The translations under genes and the position numbers were made by a program. From CAVORB01 sp964395315 (lineage in GTDB: Bacteria > Pseudomonadota > Gammaproteobacteria > Chromatiales > Chromatiaceae): a stretch of DNA of 64,000 nt. The first letter of the stretch is position 1; each line of letters starts with the position of its first letter. Shown piece after piece: positions 41,146 through 49,516 of the stretch. Location of the stretch: the NCBI GenBank assembly GCA_964395315.1, contig CAYNBI010000006.1, positions 3,472-67,471 of the forward strand, read 5' to 3'. The notes under the pieces are model-generated. The model was not told where the DNA came from. It did no database searches and saw nothing but the letters and a program-made list of their open reading frames with translations.

Positions 41146-41444
41146 CGCCCCGCGGGGGCTCCGGCTGGTTTCGCTGGCAGGATGGCGACCTGCTGCTCAG
41201 CGTTCGCGTGCAGCCACGCGCGAACAGGGACGAGCTCGTGGGTCCCGAGGGCGGCCATCTGCGGGTGCGCATCGCGGCACCGCCCATCGAGGGGAAGGCC
41301 AACGAGCACCTGCGGCGCTTTCTCGCCGCCGTCTTCGAGGTTCCCCCGTCGCGGGTGGAGCTGTTTGCCGGAGGCCGGGCACGCCTCAAGCGCTTGCGGG
41401 TACGCGCACCCGCCCGCCTGCCTGACATCGTACCGTCCGATTGA
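41142..41444 (+). CDS. yggU: DUF167 (YggU) family protein
   Basis: 100 residues. DUF167 features are FRWQDGDLLLSVRVQPRANR, GGHLRVRIAAPPIEGKANEH and LAAVFEVPPSRVELFAGGRA-R. The start is taken as the TTG that overlaps the yggT stop (TTGA), since no ATG or GTG lies near and translation would be coupled. The family is small, soluble and of unknown activity. It is the last gene of the rph-proC run. Confidence 0.9.
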   Translation: MTPRGGSGWFRWQDGDLLLSVRVQPRANRDELVGPEGGHLRVRIAAPPIEGKANEHLRRFLAAVFEVPPSRVELFAGGRARLKRLRVRAPARLPDIVPSD

Positions 41445-41595
41445 GGTCATCGGGTGTCGCCCGGCAAACCATGTTGCGAAGGAGATCACGCTGGGAAACC
41501 GAACGGGCAAATAGCCGATGTCCGTCCGCGGAACGTCAGTTATACTCAATCCTAGCCAAGGTCCAGGTCATTCCGCCTCTTAGGGAAGGCTGCTG

Positions 41596-43569
41596 ATGCA
41601 GACCCCGATCATCCAACAGCGTCTCGCTGCCTACCGTCAGTGGAAGACGCGCGTCTCACGGGCGGTATTGGAGCTGGAGGGATGGCTGGAGGAAGAAGGT
41701 CAGCTCACAGCCGAGAACCGCGAGCGCATCCGCCACACCCTGGACGCGCTCGAAAAGGACCGCTTGACCATCGCCTTCGTGGCGGAGTTCTCGCGCGGCA
41801 AGACCGAGCTCATCAACGCCGTCTTCTTTGCAGATTACGGCCGTCGGCTTCTGCCTTCCGCGGCCGGCCGGACCACTATGTGTCCCACCGAGCTCCTGTG
41901 GGACGACGAGCGCAACGAATCCTACGTGCGCTTGCTCCCCATCGAGACCCGCGCTCAGGACATTCCGATCGCGCAGATCAAGAGCGACCCCAAGCAGTGG
42001 GTGCATTATCCGCTCCACATCCAGGACCCGGAGCAGATGTCCTCCACCCTCAATGAGGTCCTGCAGACCAAGACGGTCTCGATGGCCGAGGCGACGCGAC
42101 TCGGCCTCTCTTCCTTCGGTCTGGCAACGGCGGGACAGCTCGCCGCGCAGAAGGTCGAGATTCCGAAATGGCGCCATGCCGTGATCAGCTTCCCCCACCC
42201 GCTGCTCAAGCAGGGCCTGGTAATCCTCGACACGCCGGGCTTGAACGCCCTGGGCGCAGAGCCCGAGCTGACTCTCAACATGCTTCCCGGTGCGCAAGCG
42301 CTGCTGTTCGTGCTATCGGCGGACACCGGCGTCACGCGCAGCGATCTGGAGATGTGGCAACACCACCTCAAGGGGTTCCAGAGCGGACGCCGGCGCGGCA
42401 TCATCGTCGTCCTGAACAAGATCGACGTCCTCTGGGATGAGCTTCAGACGGCGCAAGTCGCGCAAGCCGGGGTAGACAAGCAGCGCGCATCAACCGCTGA
42501 GATGCTCGGCCTCGACCAGAGCATGGTGTTCCCGGTCTCGGCGCAGAAGGCCCTGGTAGCGAAGGTGCGGCACGACGAGGTGCTGCTGCGCAAGAGCTGC
42601 CTTCCCGATCTCGAGCGCCACCTGTCGTCGCGGATGCTGGAGACCAAGCATCAACTGCTGGTCGATGCCCTCGAAGCGGACGTCGGGCAACTCCTCGAGC
42701 GTAATCGGGCGCGGATCTCGACCCGCATCGGCCACGTCAAGGGTCAGCTGCAGGAGTTGGAGCAGTTGCGCGAGAAAAGCGACGACGTGATCGGACATTT
42801 GCTTGAGAAGACGCGCCAAGAGCAGGAGTTGTACCTCAAGGGGGTCCACCAGTTTCAAGGGAGCCGCGAGGAACTGATCGTCGAGACGCGCCTTTGCCGC
42901 AAGGTCCTCGATCGGGACACGATCGACCGACTGATCGAGAAGGCTCACGCCGACATGGTTCAAAGCTGGACCACCCGCGGTCTCTCTTCGGCGATGAAAC
43001 GGCTTTTCGACGACCTTCGCCGAACGATGGAGACGGTGTCTACCGAAAGCGAGCGTATCCGCAAGACGGTGCGATTCACCTACCAGCGGTTCGAAGAGGA
43101 ATTCGGTTTTAACGTTGCGCCACCGAAGGTTTTCGTACCCATGAAGTTCCGTGTGGAGATGGAGCTTCTTCGTCAAGAGGTCGACGCCTTCCGCAAAAGC
43201 CCCGCCATGGCGCTCGCCGAGCAGGGCGTAGTGATCAGACGCTTCCACCAGCAACTGGTCAACCGCGCCCGCATCCTGTTTGACCAACTGCGGCGCGATT
43301 TCGACGGCTGGATCAGGGACTCGCTGCAACCGCTCGCCGGGCAGATTCAGGAGCACAAGCGCATGATGGAGAAGCGGCTGGAAAACCTGCAGCGCATCGG
43401 TCGCTCCAAGGACAGCTTGCAGAGCCGCATCGAAGACATGCAGAAGCAGTACGTGGAGTTGGCGAAACAGCTCACCGCCCTGCGAAACATCCACAACGCC
43501 GTGCACTACAACCCGTTGCTCGACGAGCAGCGCGCCGGCAAGCCCCACCTGGTAGCCGGTTCGGCCTAG
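41596..43569 (+). CDS. Bacterial dynamin-like GTPase
   Basis: 657 residues. The P-loop is AEFSRGKTELINAVF (about residues 63-77), the G2 Thr lies in SAAGRTTMCPTELL, G3 is ILDTPGLNALG (about 211) and G4 is VLNKIDVLWDEL (about 274). A long, mostly helical and basic region with coiled-coil character follows (ARISTRIGHVKGQLQELEQL; HKRMMEKRLENLQRIGRSKD). This is the dynamin-superfamily layout, G domain plus stalk. Bacterial members remodel or protect membranes. It has no obvious membrane segment. TATACT at 41541-41546 is a likely -10, and it seems to be transcribed alone. Confidence 0.88.
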   Translation: MQTPIIQQRLAAYRQWKTRVSRAVLELEGWLEEEGQLTAENRERIRHTLDALEKDRLTIAFVAEFSRGKTELINAVFFADYGRRLLPSAAGRTTMCPTELLWDDERNESYVRLLPIETRAQDIPIAQIKSDPKQWVHYPLHIQDPEQMSSTLNEVLQTKTVSMAEATRLGLSSFGLATAGQLAAQKVEIPKWRHAVISFPHPLLKQGLVILDTPGLNALGAEPELTLNMLPGAQALLFVLSADTGVTRSDLEMWQHHLKGFQSGRRRGIIVVLNKIDVLWDELQTAQVAQAGVDKQRASTAEMLGLDQSMVFPVSAQKALVAKVRHDEVLLRKSCLPDLERHLSSRMLETKHQLLVDALEADVGQLLERNRARISTRIGHVKGQLQELEQLREKSDDVIGHLLEKTRQEQELYLKGVHQFQGSREELIVETRLCRKVLDRDTIDRLIEKAHADMVQSWTTRGLSSAMKRLFDDLRRTMETVSTESERIRKTVRFTYQRFEEEFGFNVAPPKVFVPMKFRVEMELLRQEVDAFRKSPAMALAEQGVVIRRFHQQLVNRARILFDQLRRDFDGWIRDSLQPLAGQIQEHKRMMEKRLENLQRIGRSKDSLQSRIEDMQKQYVELAKQLTALRNIHNAVHYNPLLDEQRAGKPHLVAGSA

Positions 43570-43699
43570 ACACGCCGCCCGACCTTCGCCCGCGTGCGGC
43601 GAAGTAACCCGATTGGCCCGGCGGTCTCTTTATGGTGTAGCCTTACGCGTCTCTTTCGACACGCACGATTACGACCATTTCACGATGGAGGATCAGATC

Positions 43700-44146
43700 A
43701 TGAATCGACGCAGATTCTGCGGCCTCGCTTGCGCCGCCGTACTGCTCTCGCCCCTTGCGGCCCTCGCCGAGAACAGCACGAGCGCCGGAGGCTACACCAT
43801 CCACCACAACGCCTTTACCACGAGCACCCTGACCCCCGAGGTGGCCAAGGCGTACGGTATACAGCGCAGCAACTTCCGAGGCATGCTCAACGTCAGCGTC
43901 GTCAAGGACGCAGAGGGGACGACCGGATCCTCGGTACCGGCCCAGGTGGAGGTGCAGACGGTCGAGCTGACCGGACAGAAAAACCGGCTGCCCATGCGGG
44001 AGATCACGGAACAGGAGGCCATTTACTACATCGGCGAATTCGCGGTCCAGGACGGACAGAGGGTCAACTTCAGGATCGAGGTCAAACCGCAGGGGGCCGC
44101 CCAGTCCTTCGTCATCAACATGGACCAACAGTTCTTCGGCAACTGA
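43700..44146 (+). CDS. Periplasmic DUF4426 protein
   Basis: 148 residues with a signal peptide (RRRFCGLACAAVLLSPLAAL-A, cleavage at ALA-EN). The mature part fits DUF4426: GYTIHHNAFTTSTLTPEVAK, YGIQRSNFRGMLNVSVV, REITEQEAIYYIGEFAV and SFVINMDQQFFGN. It appears as an immunoglobulin-like small domain of unknown function, common in gammaproteobacteria. GGAGGA lies 7 nt before the ATG. The start also gives the Arg-rich n-region; a longer upstream reading is unlikely. Confidence 0.9.
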   Translation: MNRRRFCGLACAAVLLSPLAALAENSTSAGGYTIHHNAFTTSTLTPEVAKAYGIQRSNFRGMLNVSVVKDAEGTTGSSVPAQVEVQTVELTGQKNRLPMREITEQEAIYYIGEFAVQDGQRVNFRIEVKPQGAAQSFVINMDQQFFGN

Positions 44147-44171
44147 TCACCGCAACGAAGGCAAGCGCACG

Positions 44172-44201
44172 CAGGCTGCCTCGATACGCAGAGGCGGCCT
44201 G
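44172..44201. terminator. Hairpin between convergent genes
   Basis: CAGGCTGCCTC and GAGGCGGCCTG form an 11-bp stem with one G-T pair and an 8-nt loop. It lies between convergent genes and has no T-run, so termination strength is uncertain. Confidence 0.4.
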
Positions 44202-44271
44202 ACAGCCTGGCCATCGTGCCTTGCCCCGGGGGGGATGGTCGTGCTCCGACTCCCGGGCTCGGCTAGGGCGG

Positions 44272-44958
44272 CTAGACCAGGAATACCTGCCACAAGGCGT
44301 ACAAACCAAAGCCCAAGACAAGGGCTCCTGAGAGCTTGCGCATCCAGTCCTGATCGGCGAAGCGGGCCGCGGCACCGGCGAGCATGCCCATGCCCAGCAG
44401 GGTCGGCAGGGTTCCGAGGCCAAAAGCGAGCATGACGAGCGCGCCCTGCACGGCGCTGCCTGAGGCCACCGACCAGATCAGGACGCTGTACACCAAACCG
44501 CAGGGAATCCAGGCCCACACGAAACCCAGCCCCACCGCCTGCGCGGGCGAGCGCACGGGCAATAGTCGCCGCCCCATCGGCTCCAGAAGTCGCCAGACAC
44601 TGGCGCCCAGCCGCTCCAAGCGCTCCAACCCAAGCCACCAGCGGCCGAGGTAAAGACCCAACAGGATCATGAACAGGGCCGCTAGGACGTAAAGTCCCCG
44701 CTGCGCATACTGGAGCGGAAGGATCTGGACGATCATGGTCCCCAACCCACCCATGAGCGCCCCGGCGACTGCGTAGCCGGCCATGCGTCCGCCGTTGTAT
44801 GCCAGTTGGTAGGGAAGCATTCTCCCGGCCAGGCCCCTCACCTCCCGCGGAAGGCCCATGGTCAGGGTACCGACGATACCGCCGCACATGCCGACGCAGT
44901 GCACACCGCCGAGCAGCCCGACCAGGAACGCGGTCGTCAGGCTCCCCGTCACGTTCAC
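44272..44958 (-). CDS. TauE/SafE (UreH_2) family membrane protein
   Basis: 228 residues with about six membrane helices. The start FLVGLLGGVHCVGMCGGIVG has the HC-x-G-M-C-G-G motif of the UreH_2/SafE family, repeated in spirit by FVWAWIPCGLVYSVL. Members are linked to metal or sulfur transport and to cytochrome oxidase assembly (as in the cco cluster). No cco gene is present, so the substrate is open. A GTG start overlaps the preceding stop as GTGA, showing coupling with the MFS gene. Confidence 0.88.
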   Translation of the reverse strand: MNVTGSLTTAFLVGLLGGVHCVGMCGGIVGTLTMGLPREVRGLAGRMLPYQLAYNGGRMAGYAVAGALMGGLGTMIVQILPLQYAQRGLYVLAALFMILLGLYLGRWWLGLERLERLGASVWRLLEPMGRRLLPVRSPAQAVGLGFVWAWIPCGLVYSVLIWSVASGSAVQGALVMLAFGLGTLPTLLGMGMLAGAAARFADQDWMRKLSGALVLGFGLYALWQVFLV

Positions 44959-46352
44959 GGTGTCTCCTCCGCCCGATTTCGCGCGAGCTCCTTGGCCCTG
45001 TCCACCGGAGACCCGTTCCGGACCCGCATCAGATAGAGCACCAGCAGGATGGCGGGCAATCCCAGCACCGCCGCGTAGCTGAAGAAGAACACATAATCGG
45101 TCGCGTCGACGACATCGCCGGAGAAGCCGCCGAGGAACTTCGCCGGCAACAGCATCAGGGAGCTGAACAATGCGTACTGGGTGGCCGTGTAGGCGCGGTT
45201 CGCCAGTCCGGAGAGGTAGGCGATGAAGACCGAACCGGCCAGCCCGCCGCTCAGGTTGTCCGCTGACACCACCAGGGCGAGCAACGCGATCTCAGGCGCC
45301 TGGGTGGCCAGCCAGGCAAAGATTAGGTTGGTTCCAGCCACCAGGACCGCAGCCAGGAGCAGCATACGCATGACGCCGAAGCGTGCCACGAGGACGCCGC
45401 CCAGGGCGGCACCGACCATGGTCATGATCAGCCCAAAGACCTTGGTGACGCTGGCGATGTCGGCCTTGCTGTAGCCCATGTCGATGTAAAAGGGATTGGC
45501 CATGACCCCCATGGTGATATCGGACAGGCGAAACACGCCGATGAATGCCAGGATCGCGAGCGCCAGCCTGCCGTTGCGCGAAAAGAACTCCGTAAAGGGG
45601 CAGACCACGGCGCCAATGAACCAGGCGCCGAGGCGGCGCCAGCGCGCGGAGAGATGGGCCGAATCCTCGATGAAGCGCACGACCCGTTCCTCCTGCCGCC
45701 AGGTGGCGCGGTCCACCCTCTGCTCGGGCTCGGGCACCAGGAGCACGGCGACCACACCCACTGACATGCACAGGGCCATCGCCGAGTAGGCCACCCCCCA
45801 GGAATAGAACTCGGCGAGGTAGAGTGCACCCGCTCCAGCCATGATCATCCCGATCCGATAGCCCATCTGGTAGGTCGCCGCCATCGCCCCTTGCAGATCC
45901 GGATCCACCGCCTCGATCCGCCAGGCGTCGATGGCGATGTCCTGGGTGGCGGAGGAGAAGGCCACCAAGAGGGCCGCGGCAACCAGCAGACCCAGGGCCT
46001 GGCTGGGATCATTGGTCGCCATCAGCAATAATCCGCCAACCACTCCCGCCTGCGCCAACAACATCCACCCGCGCCGTTGACCGAGTGCGCGCGTCAACAG
46101 AGGCAAAGGCAGGCGATCGACGAGCGGCGCCCAGGCAAACTTCAGGGCGTAGAGGGTCGCGACCCAGGACACATGGCCGATGGTGCTGCGGTCGATACCC
46201 GTCTCTCGCAGCCAGGCCGAGAGGGTTCCGAACACCAACAGCAGGGGAAGTCCGGCGGAGAAGCCGAGAAACAACATCGCAATGACCCGGGGATGCAGAT
46301 AAATCCGGAACGCGCCGAACCACGTCCCCCCTCCCCACTGTTCCTTCTCCAT
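44955..46352 (-). CDS. AmpG-like MFS transporter (muropeptide permease family)
   Basis: 465 residues with twelve predicted spans. Family-like blocks are VIAMLFLGFSAGLPLLLVFG, LSAWLRETGIDRSTIGHVSW, LKFAWAPLVDRLPLP, LGQRRGWMLLAQ, FSSATQDIAIDAWRIE and AATYQMGYRIGMIMAGAGAL. The TQDIAIDAWR and YQ-x-GYR elements are typical of AmpG, which imports anhydro-muropeptides for cell-wall recycling. No ampC or ampD gene is adjacent. GAGGG precedes the ATG. The stop overlaps the TauE/SafE gene. Confidence 0.88.
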   Translation of the reverse strand: MEKEQWGGGTWFGAFRIYLHPRVIAMLFLGFSAGLPLLLVFGTLSAWLRETGIDRSTIGHVSWVATLYALKFAWAPLVDRLPLPLLTRALGQRRGWMLLAQAGVVGGLLLMATNDPSQALGLLVAAALLVAFSSATQDIAIDAWRIEAVDPDLQGAMAATYQMGYRIGMIMAGAGALYLAEFYSWGVAYSAMALCMSVGVVAVLLVPEPEQRVDRATWRQEERVVRFIEDSAHLSARWRRLGAWFIGAVVCPFTEFFSRNGRLALAILAFIGVFRLSDITMGVMANPFYIDMGYSKADIASVTKVFGLIMTMVGAALGGVLVARFGVMRMLLLAAVLVAGTNLIFAWLATQAPEIALLALVVSADNLSGGLAGSVFIAYLSGLANRAYTATQYALFSSLMLLPAKFLGGFSGDVVDATDYVFFFSYAAVLGLPAILLVLYLMRVRNGSPVDRAKELARNRAEETP

Positions 46353-46638
46353 TCCGCCCTCGATTCACTAGGTACGCTATTACGTGCAATGCCGCCCGAG
46401 CCGGCCAGATGCACGACGGGACCGCTCGCGCCACCCTGCGGCAACCAGCGGCGCACGTGCGGGAACACAATCCGGTTGCCGCGAATATCGATCGTTCGTA
46501 GGGTAAACTGTGCCGTGTCGCGTGTCGCCCGAAAACGAAGCGCGAAAAGGCCGACCCGCCCCGAAAGCCAGCACCGAATTCGGGGCGCGGATCCCGAGGT
46601 GCGCGACTCTCCAGACACGATTACCCGGAAGACGAGAA

Positions 46639-47280
46639 ATGCTGGACTACCAACGGGATTTCCTTCGCTTCGCTCTTGATACGGGCGTGCTCAGGTTCGG
46701 CGAGTTCACGCTGAAATCAGGCCGCAACAGCCCCTACTTCTTCAACGCCGGCCTGTTCAACACCGGCGCGAGCCTCGCCCGCTTGGGTCGATTCTACGCC
46801 AGCGCCATCGTGAGCTCCGAGATCCCCTTCGACCTGCTCTACGGTCCCGCTTACAAAGGGATTCCCCTCGCCGCCGCCACCAGCATCGCCCTCGCGGACC
46901 ATCATGCGCGAAATGTGCCCTATGCCTTCAACCGCAAGGAAGCGAAGGATCATGGCGAGGGCGGAGACGTCGTCGGCAGCCCTCTCGCCGGAGATGTGCT
47001 GATCATCGACGACGTGATCACAGCGGGCACATCGGTGCGCGAGTCCGTCGAGCTCATAGCCCGCCACGGCGCCCGCCCCGCGGCCGTGGTGATCGCGCTG
47101 GACCGTCAGGAGCGGGGCCAGGACCGGCGCTCCGCCGTCCAGGAGGTGCGTGAGAGCATGGGCATCCCAGTCTACAGCATCGTCACCCTTGCCGACCTCG
47201 TCGCCTACCTGGAGGAATCGCCGGATTCGGGTGGACCCCTTGATGCGGTGCGCGCTTACCGCGAGCGCTACGGCGTTTGA
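46639..47280 (+). CDS. pyrE: Orotate phosphoribosyltransferase
   Basis: 213 residues, identical in length to the E. coli enzyme. The sequence reads MLDYQRDFLRFALDTGVLRF, FTLKSGRNSPYFFNAGLFN, LLYGPAYKGIPLAAAT, YAFNRKEAKDHGEGG and the PRPP motif VLIIDDVITAGTSVRES. It makes OMP from orotate and PRPP in pyrimidine synthesis. The ATG at 46639 fits the family start; longer readings run into the 286-bp upstream gap. A TAAACT box (46503) may be a -10. Confidence 0.97.
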   Translation: MLDYQRDFLRFALDTGVLRFGEFTLKSGRNSPYFFNAGLFNTGASLARLGRFYASAIVSSEIPFDLLYGPAYKGIPLAAATSIALADHHARNVPYAFNRKEAKDHGEGGDVVGSPLAGDVLIIDDVITAGTSVRESVELIARHGARPAAVVIALDRQERGQDRRSAVQEVRESMGIPVYSIVTLADLVAYLEESPDSGGPLDAVRAYRERYGV

Positions 47281-47362
47281 CCTGCCGCCGATGCTTGCAA
47301 CGTCCCGCGGCGCGGGTTACCTATATGCGCCCATGTCACCCGAGGATTCCGGCAACCCGAGC

Positions 47363-48328
47363 ATGTCCCATCGAGCCCGCCCGTCGATACTGCTCCTGCT
47401 CCTGGTGCTCGCCTGCGGCGCGCAAGGCGGCGTTTATCGCTGGGTCGACGCGGAAGGAAACGTGCACTACACGGATACCCTGCCGCCGACCCAGGTCGAC
47501 CGGGGCCACACCGAGATCAGCGAGGAGGGGGTACGGGTAAGGACAGTCCCGCCGGCCAAAACCCCGGAGGAGGTTCAAAAGGAGCGCGAGCTCGAGCGGT
47601 TGCGCGCTGAGCAGGAGCGCCTGATCGAGAAGCAACGCACCGCCGATCAGGTCCTGCTTCGCACCTTCAGGTCGGATGACGACATCGTCATGGCCCGCGA
47701 CGGCAAGCTCACCTCCATCGACAGTATGGTCCAGGCGACGAGGACCAACGCGCGTCGTCAGCAGGAATGGCTGGCGCGGCTGCAGGGAGAGGCGGCCGAC
47801 CTGGAACGTGCGGGGAAACCCATCCCTAAGAAGCTAAGCGACAACATCGCGGCGACCGAGCAAGCCATTTCCAGGTCCTATTCAACCATTCTCGGGCGCG
47901 AGGCCCAGAAGGACAGGATTCGCGAGACCTTCGACAAGGACCTGAAACGCTTTCGCCAGCTCAAGAACCTGGCCGAGGACCAGGTGCCGAAGGAAGACGA
48001 GTACGAGAAGCCGGTCCTGCACAATATCGTGACCTGCAACGATGCGACCGAGTGCGACCGGCTCTGGGGCAGGGCTGGCGCCTATGTGCGGGAGCACGCC
48101 ATGACGCAGCTCTACACCGACACGCCCTTCCTTGTCCTGACGGCACCCCCCAGGAACGAGAGCGACATAACACTCATTCTGTCTCGTATCCAGGACAAGC
48201 AGGGCGAGGGCGCTTCACTGTTTCTCGACGTGCAATGCCAGAACTCCATCCAAGGCGAACAGACCTGTGTCGGTCCGGCGGCGCAGGACATCATCAAGGG
48301 CTTCCGACCGGCGCTAAATGCCGATTAG
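47363..48328 (+). CDS. Secreted DUF4124 protein with coiled coil
   Basis: About 321 residues. A signal peptide (SILLLLLVLACGAQGG) is followed by the DUF4124 motif VYRWVDAEGNVHYTDTLPP. A long charged helical region (EEVQKERELERLRAEQERLI; RETFDKDLKRFRQLKNLAED) leads to a C-terminal part with Cys residues (NIVTCNDATECDRLW; VQCQNSIQGEQTC). DUF4124 proteins are periplasmic and of unknown role. The start at 47363 puts the hydrophobic stretch at the N-terminus; an ATG 10 codons earlier (47333) is possible. No strong ribosome-binding site marks either. It is convergent with argB. Confidence 0.85.
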   Translation: MSHRARPSILLLLLVLACGAQGGVYRWVDAEGNVHYTDTLPPTQVDRGHTEISEEGVRVRTVPPAKTPEEVQKERELERLRAEQERLIEKQRTADQVLLRTFRSDDDIVMARDGKLTSIDSMVQATRTNARRQQEWLARLQGEAADLERAGKPIPKKLSDNIAATEQAISRSYSTILGREAQKDRIRETFDKDLKRFRQLKNLAEDQVPKEDEYEKPVLHNIVTCNDATECDRLWGRAGAYVREHAMTQLYTDTPFLVLTAPPRNESDITLILSRIQDKQGEGASLFLDVQCQNSIQGEQTCVGPAAQDIIKGFRPALNAD

Positions 48329-48411
48329 CCTGAGTCGCGCCTGGTCCTCCAGGTCGATGCCGTGGGCTACAGTAACGACGCCGATCCAGGGCTTTCGCCA
48401 ACAAGTCTCAC

Positions 48412-49308
48412 CTAACGGCGGCGTATCAGGGTCCCGACACCTTCATCCGTAAACAGATCCAGCATTATCGCGTGCTCGACCCGCCCGTCGATGACATGGG
48501 CCGAGCGGACCCCCGCCTGGACCGCGTCCACGGCGCACTGGATCTTCGGAAGCATGCCTCCGGTGATCACGCCCTCGCCGATCAGACGATCGATGCTGCC
48601 GACGTCCAACTCGGGCACCAGGTTTCCCGCGGCATCCAGAAGCCCTGGCGTGTTGGTCAGCAACAGCAGCTTCTCCGCGCCAAGCACCTCCGCCATCTTG
48701 CCCGCGACCAGGTCCGCGTTGATGTTGTAGGAAAAACCGTCTTTGCCTACCCCGATGGGAGCCACCACGGGAATGAAATCCCCCTGCACCAGCATGTTGA
48801 CGACCCCGGCGTCGATGCTCTCCACCTCGCCCACGTGCCCGAGGTCGATGATTTCCGGCGCCTTGAGCTCTGGCGCATCCCGGCGCAGCAGCAGCTTGCG
48901 CGCGCGGATAAGATCCCCGTCCTTCCCGGTCAATCCGACCGCGGCGCCGCCATGACGATTGAGCAGGTTCACGATCTCCGCGTTGACGAGCCCGCCCAAA
49001 ACCATCTCGACCACGTCCATGGTCTCGCTGTCCGTTACCCGCATGCCCTGGATGAACTCACTGGCCTTGCCGAGGCGCTCGAGCAACCTGCCTATCTGGG
49101 GGCCGCCGCCATGCACCACGACGGGGTTGATGCCAACCAGCTTCATCAGCACCACGTCGCGCGCGAAACCCTCCTTCAGGGCCTGCTCGACCATGGCGTT
49201 CCCGCCGTACTTGATGACCATGGTCTTGCCCCGAAAACGCTGGATATAGGGCAGCGCCTCGATCAAGACGTGGGCGATATTGCGAGCGCGTTCCAAGGCC
49301 AGTGACAT
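48412..49308 (-). CDS. argB: Acetylglutamate kinase
   Basis: 298 residues. Signature blocks are MVIKYGGNAM, VHGGGPQIGRLLERLG, GLTGKDGDLIRARKL, GDFIPVVAPIGVGKDGFSYN, NINADLVAGKMAEVLGAEKL, LLTNTPGLLDA and GGMLPKIQCAVDAVQAGVRS. It phosphorylates N-acetylglutamate in arginine synthesis. The N-terminal helix (LERARNIAHVLIEALPYIQR) is the type found in arginine-sensitive hexameric forms. It lies 208 bp downstream of algC, and a structured repeat sits between them. Confidence 0.96.
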   Translation of the reverse strand: MSLALERARNIAHVLIEALPYIQRFRGKTMVIKYGGNAMVEQALKEGFARDVVLMKLVGINPVVVHGGGPQIGRLLERLGKASEFIQGMRVTDSETMDVVEMVLGGLVNAEIVNLLNRHGGAAVGLTGKDGDLIRARKLLLRRDAPELKAPEIIDLGHVGEVESIDAGVVNMLVQGDFIPVVAPIGVGKDGFSYNINADLVAGKMAEVLGAEKLLLLTNTPGLLDAAGNLVPELDVGSIDRLIGEGVITGGMLPKIQCAVDAVQAGVRSAHVIDGRVEHAIMLDLFTDEGVGTLIRRR

Positions 49309-49368
49309 CTTTAATTCCCCGATCGGACCCCTGATGAAACTTAAGCGAGCTACCGGAAACCCATGACA

Positions 49369-49501
49369 ACGCTGTTCGAGTCAGCGCCTACAGCGGCACG
49401 TGCAAGTGACGCCGTCTTCAAGCGCGATAGCAATTGAAAATGAAGCCGTCCGGGGATCGCGTTGCCTGGATGGCGTGCTGATCTGGCCCGGATGGCCAAC
49501 G
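49369..49501 (+). repeat. Structured dispersed repeat, copy 2
   Basis: This stretch is homologous to 2532-2665, same orientation. It keeps three hairpins: CGCTG/CAGCG; CCGTCCGGGG paired with TGCCTGGATGG through two G-T pairs and one A-T to G-C compensatory change relative to copy 1; and TGGCC/GGCCA. The G-T pairs are stable only in plus-strand RNA. It lies between two minus-strand genes and ends 16 bp before the algC stop codon. Confidence 0.65.
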
Positions 49502-49516
49502 ATCGGCGTCTTGCTT

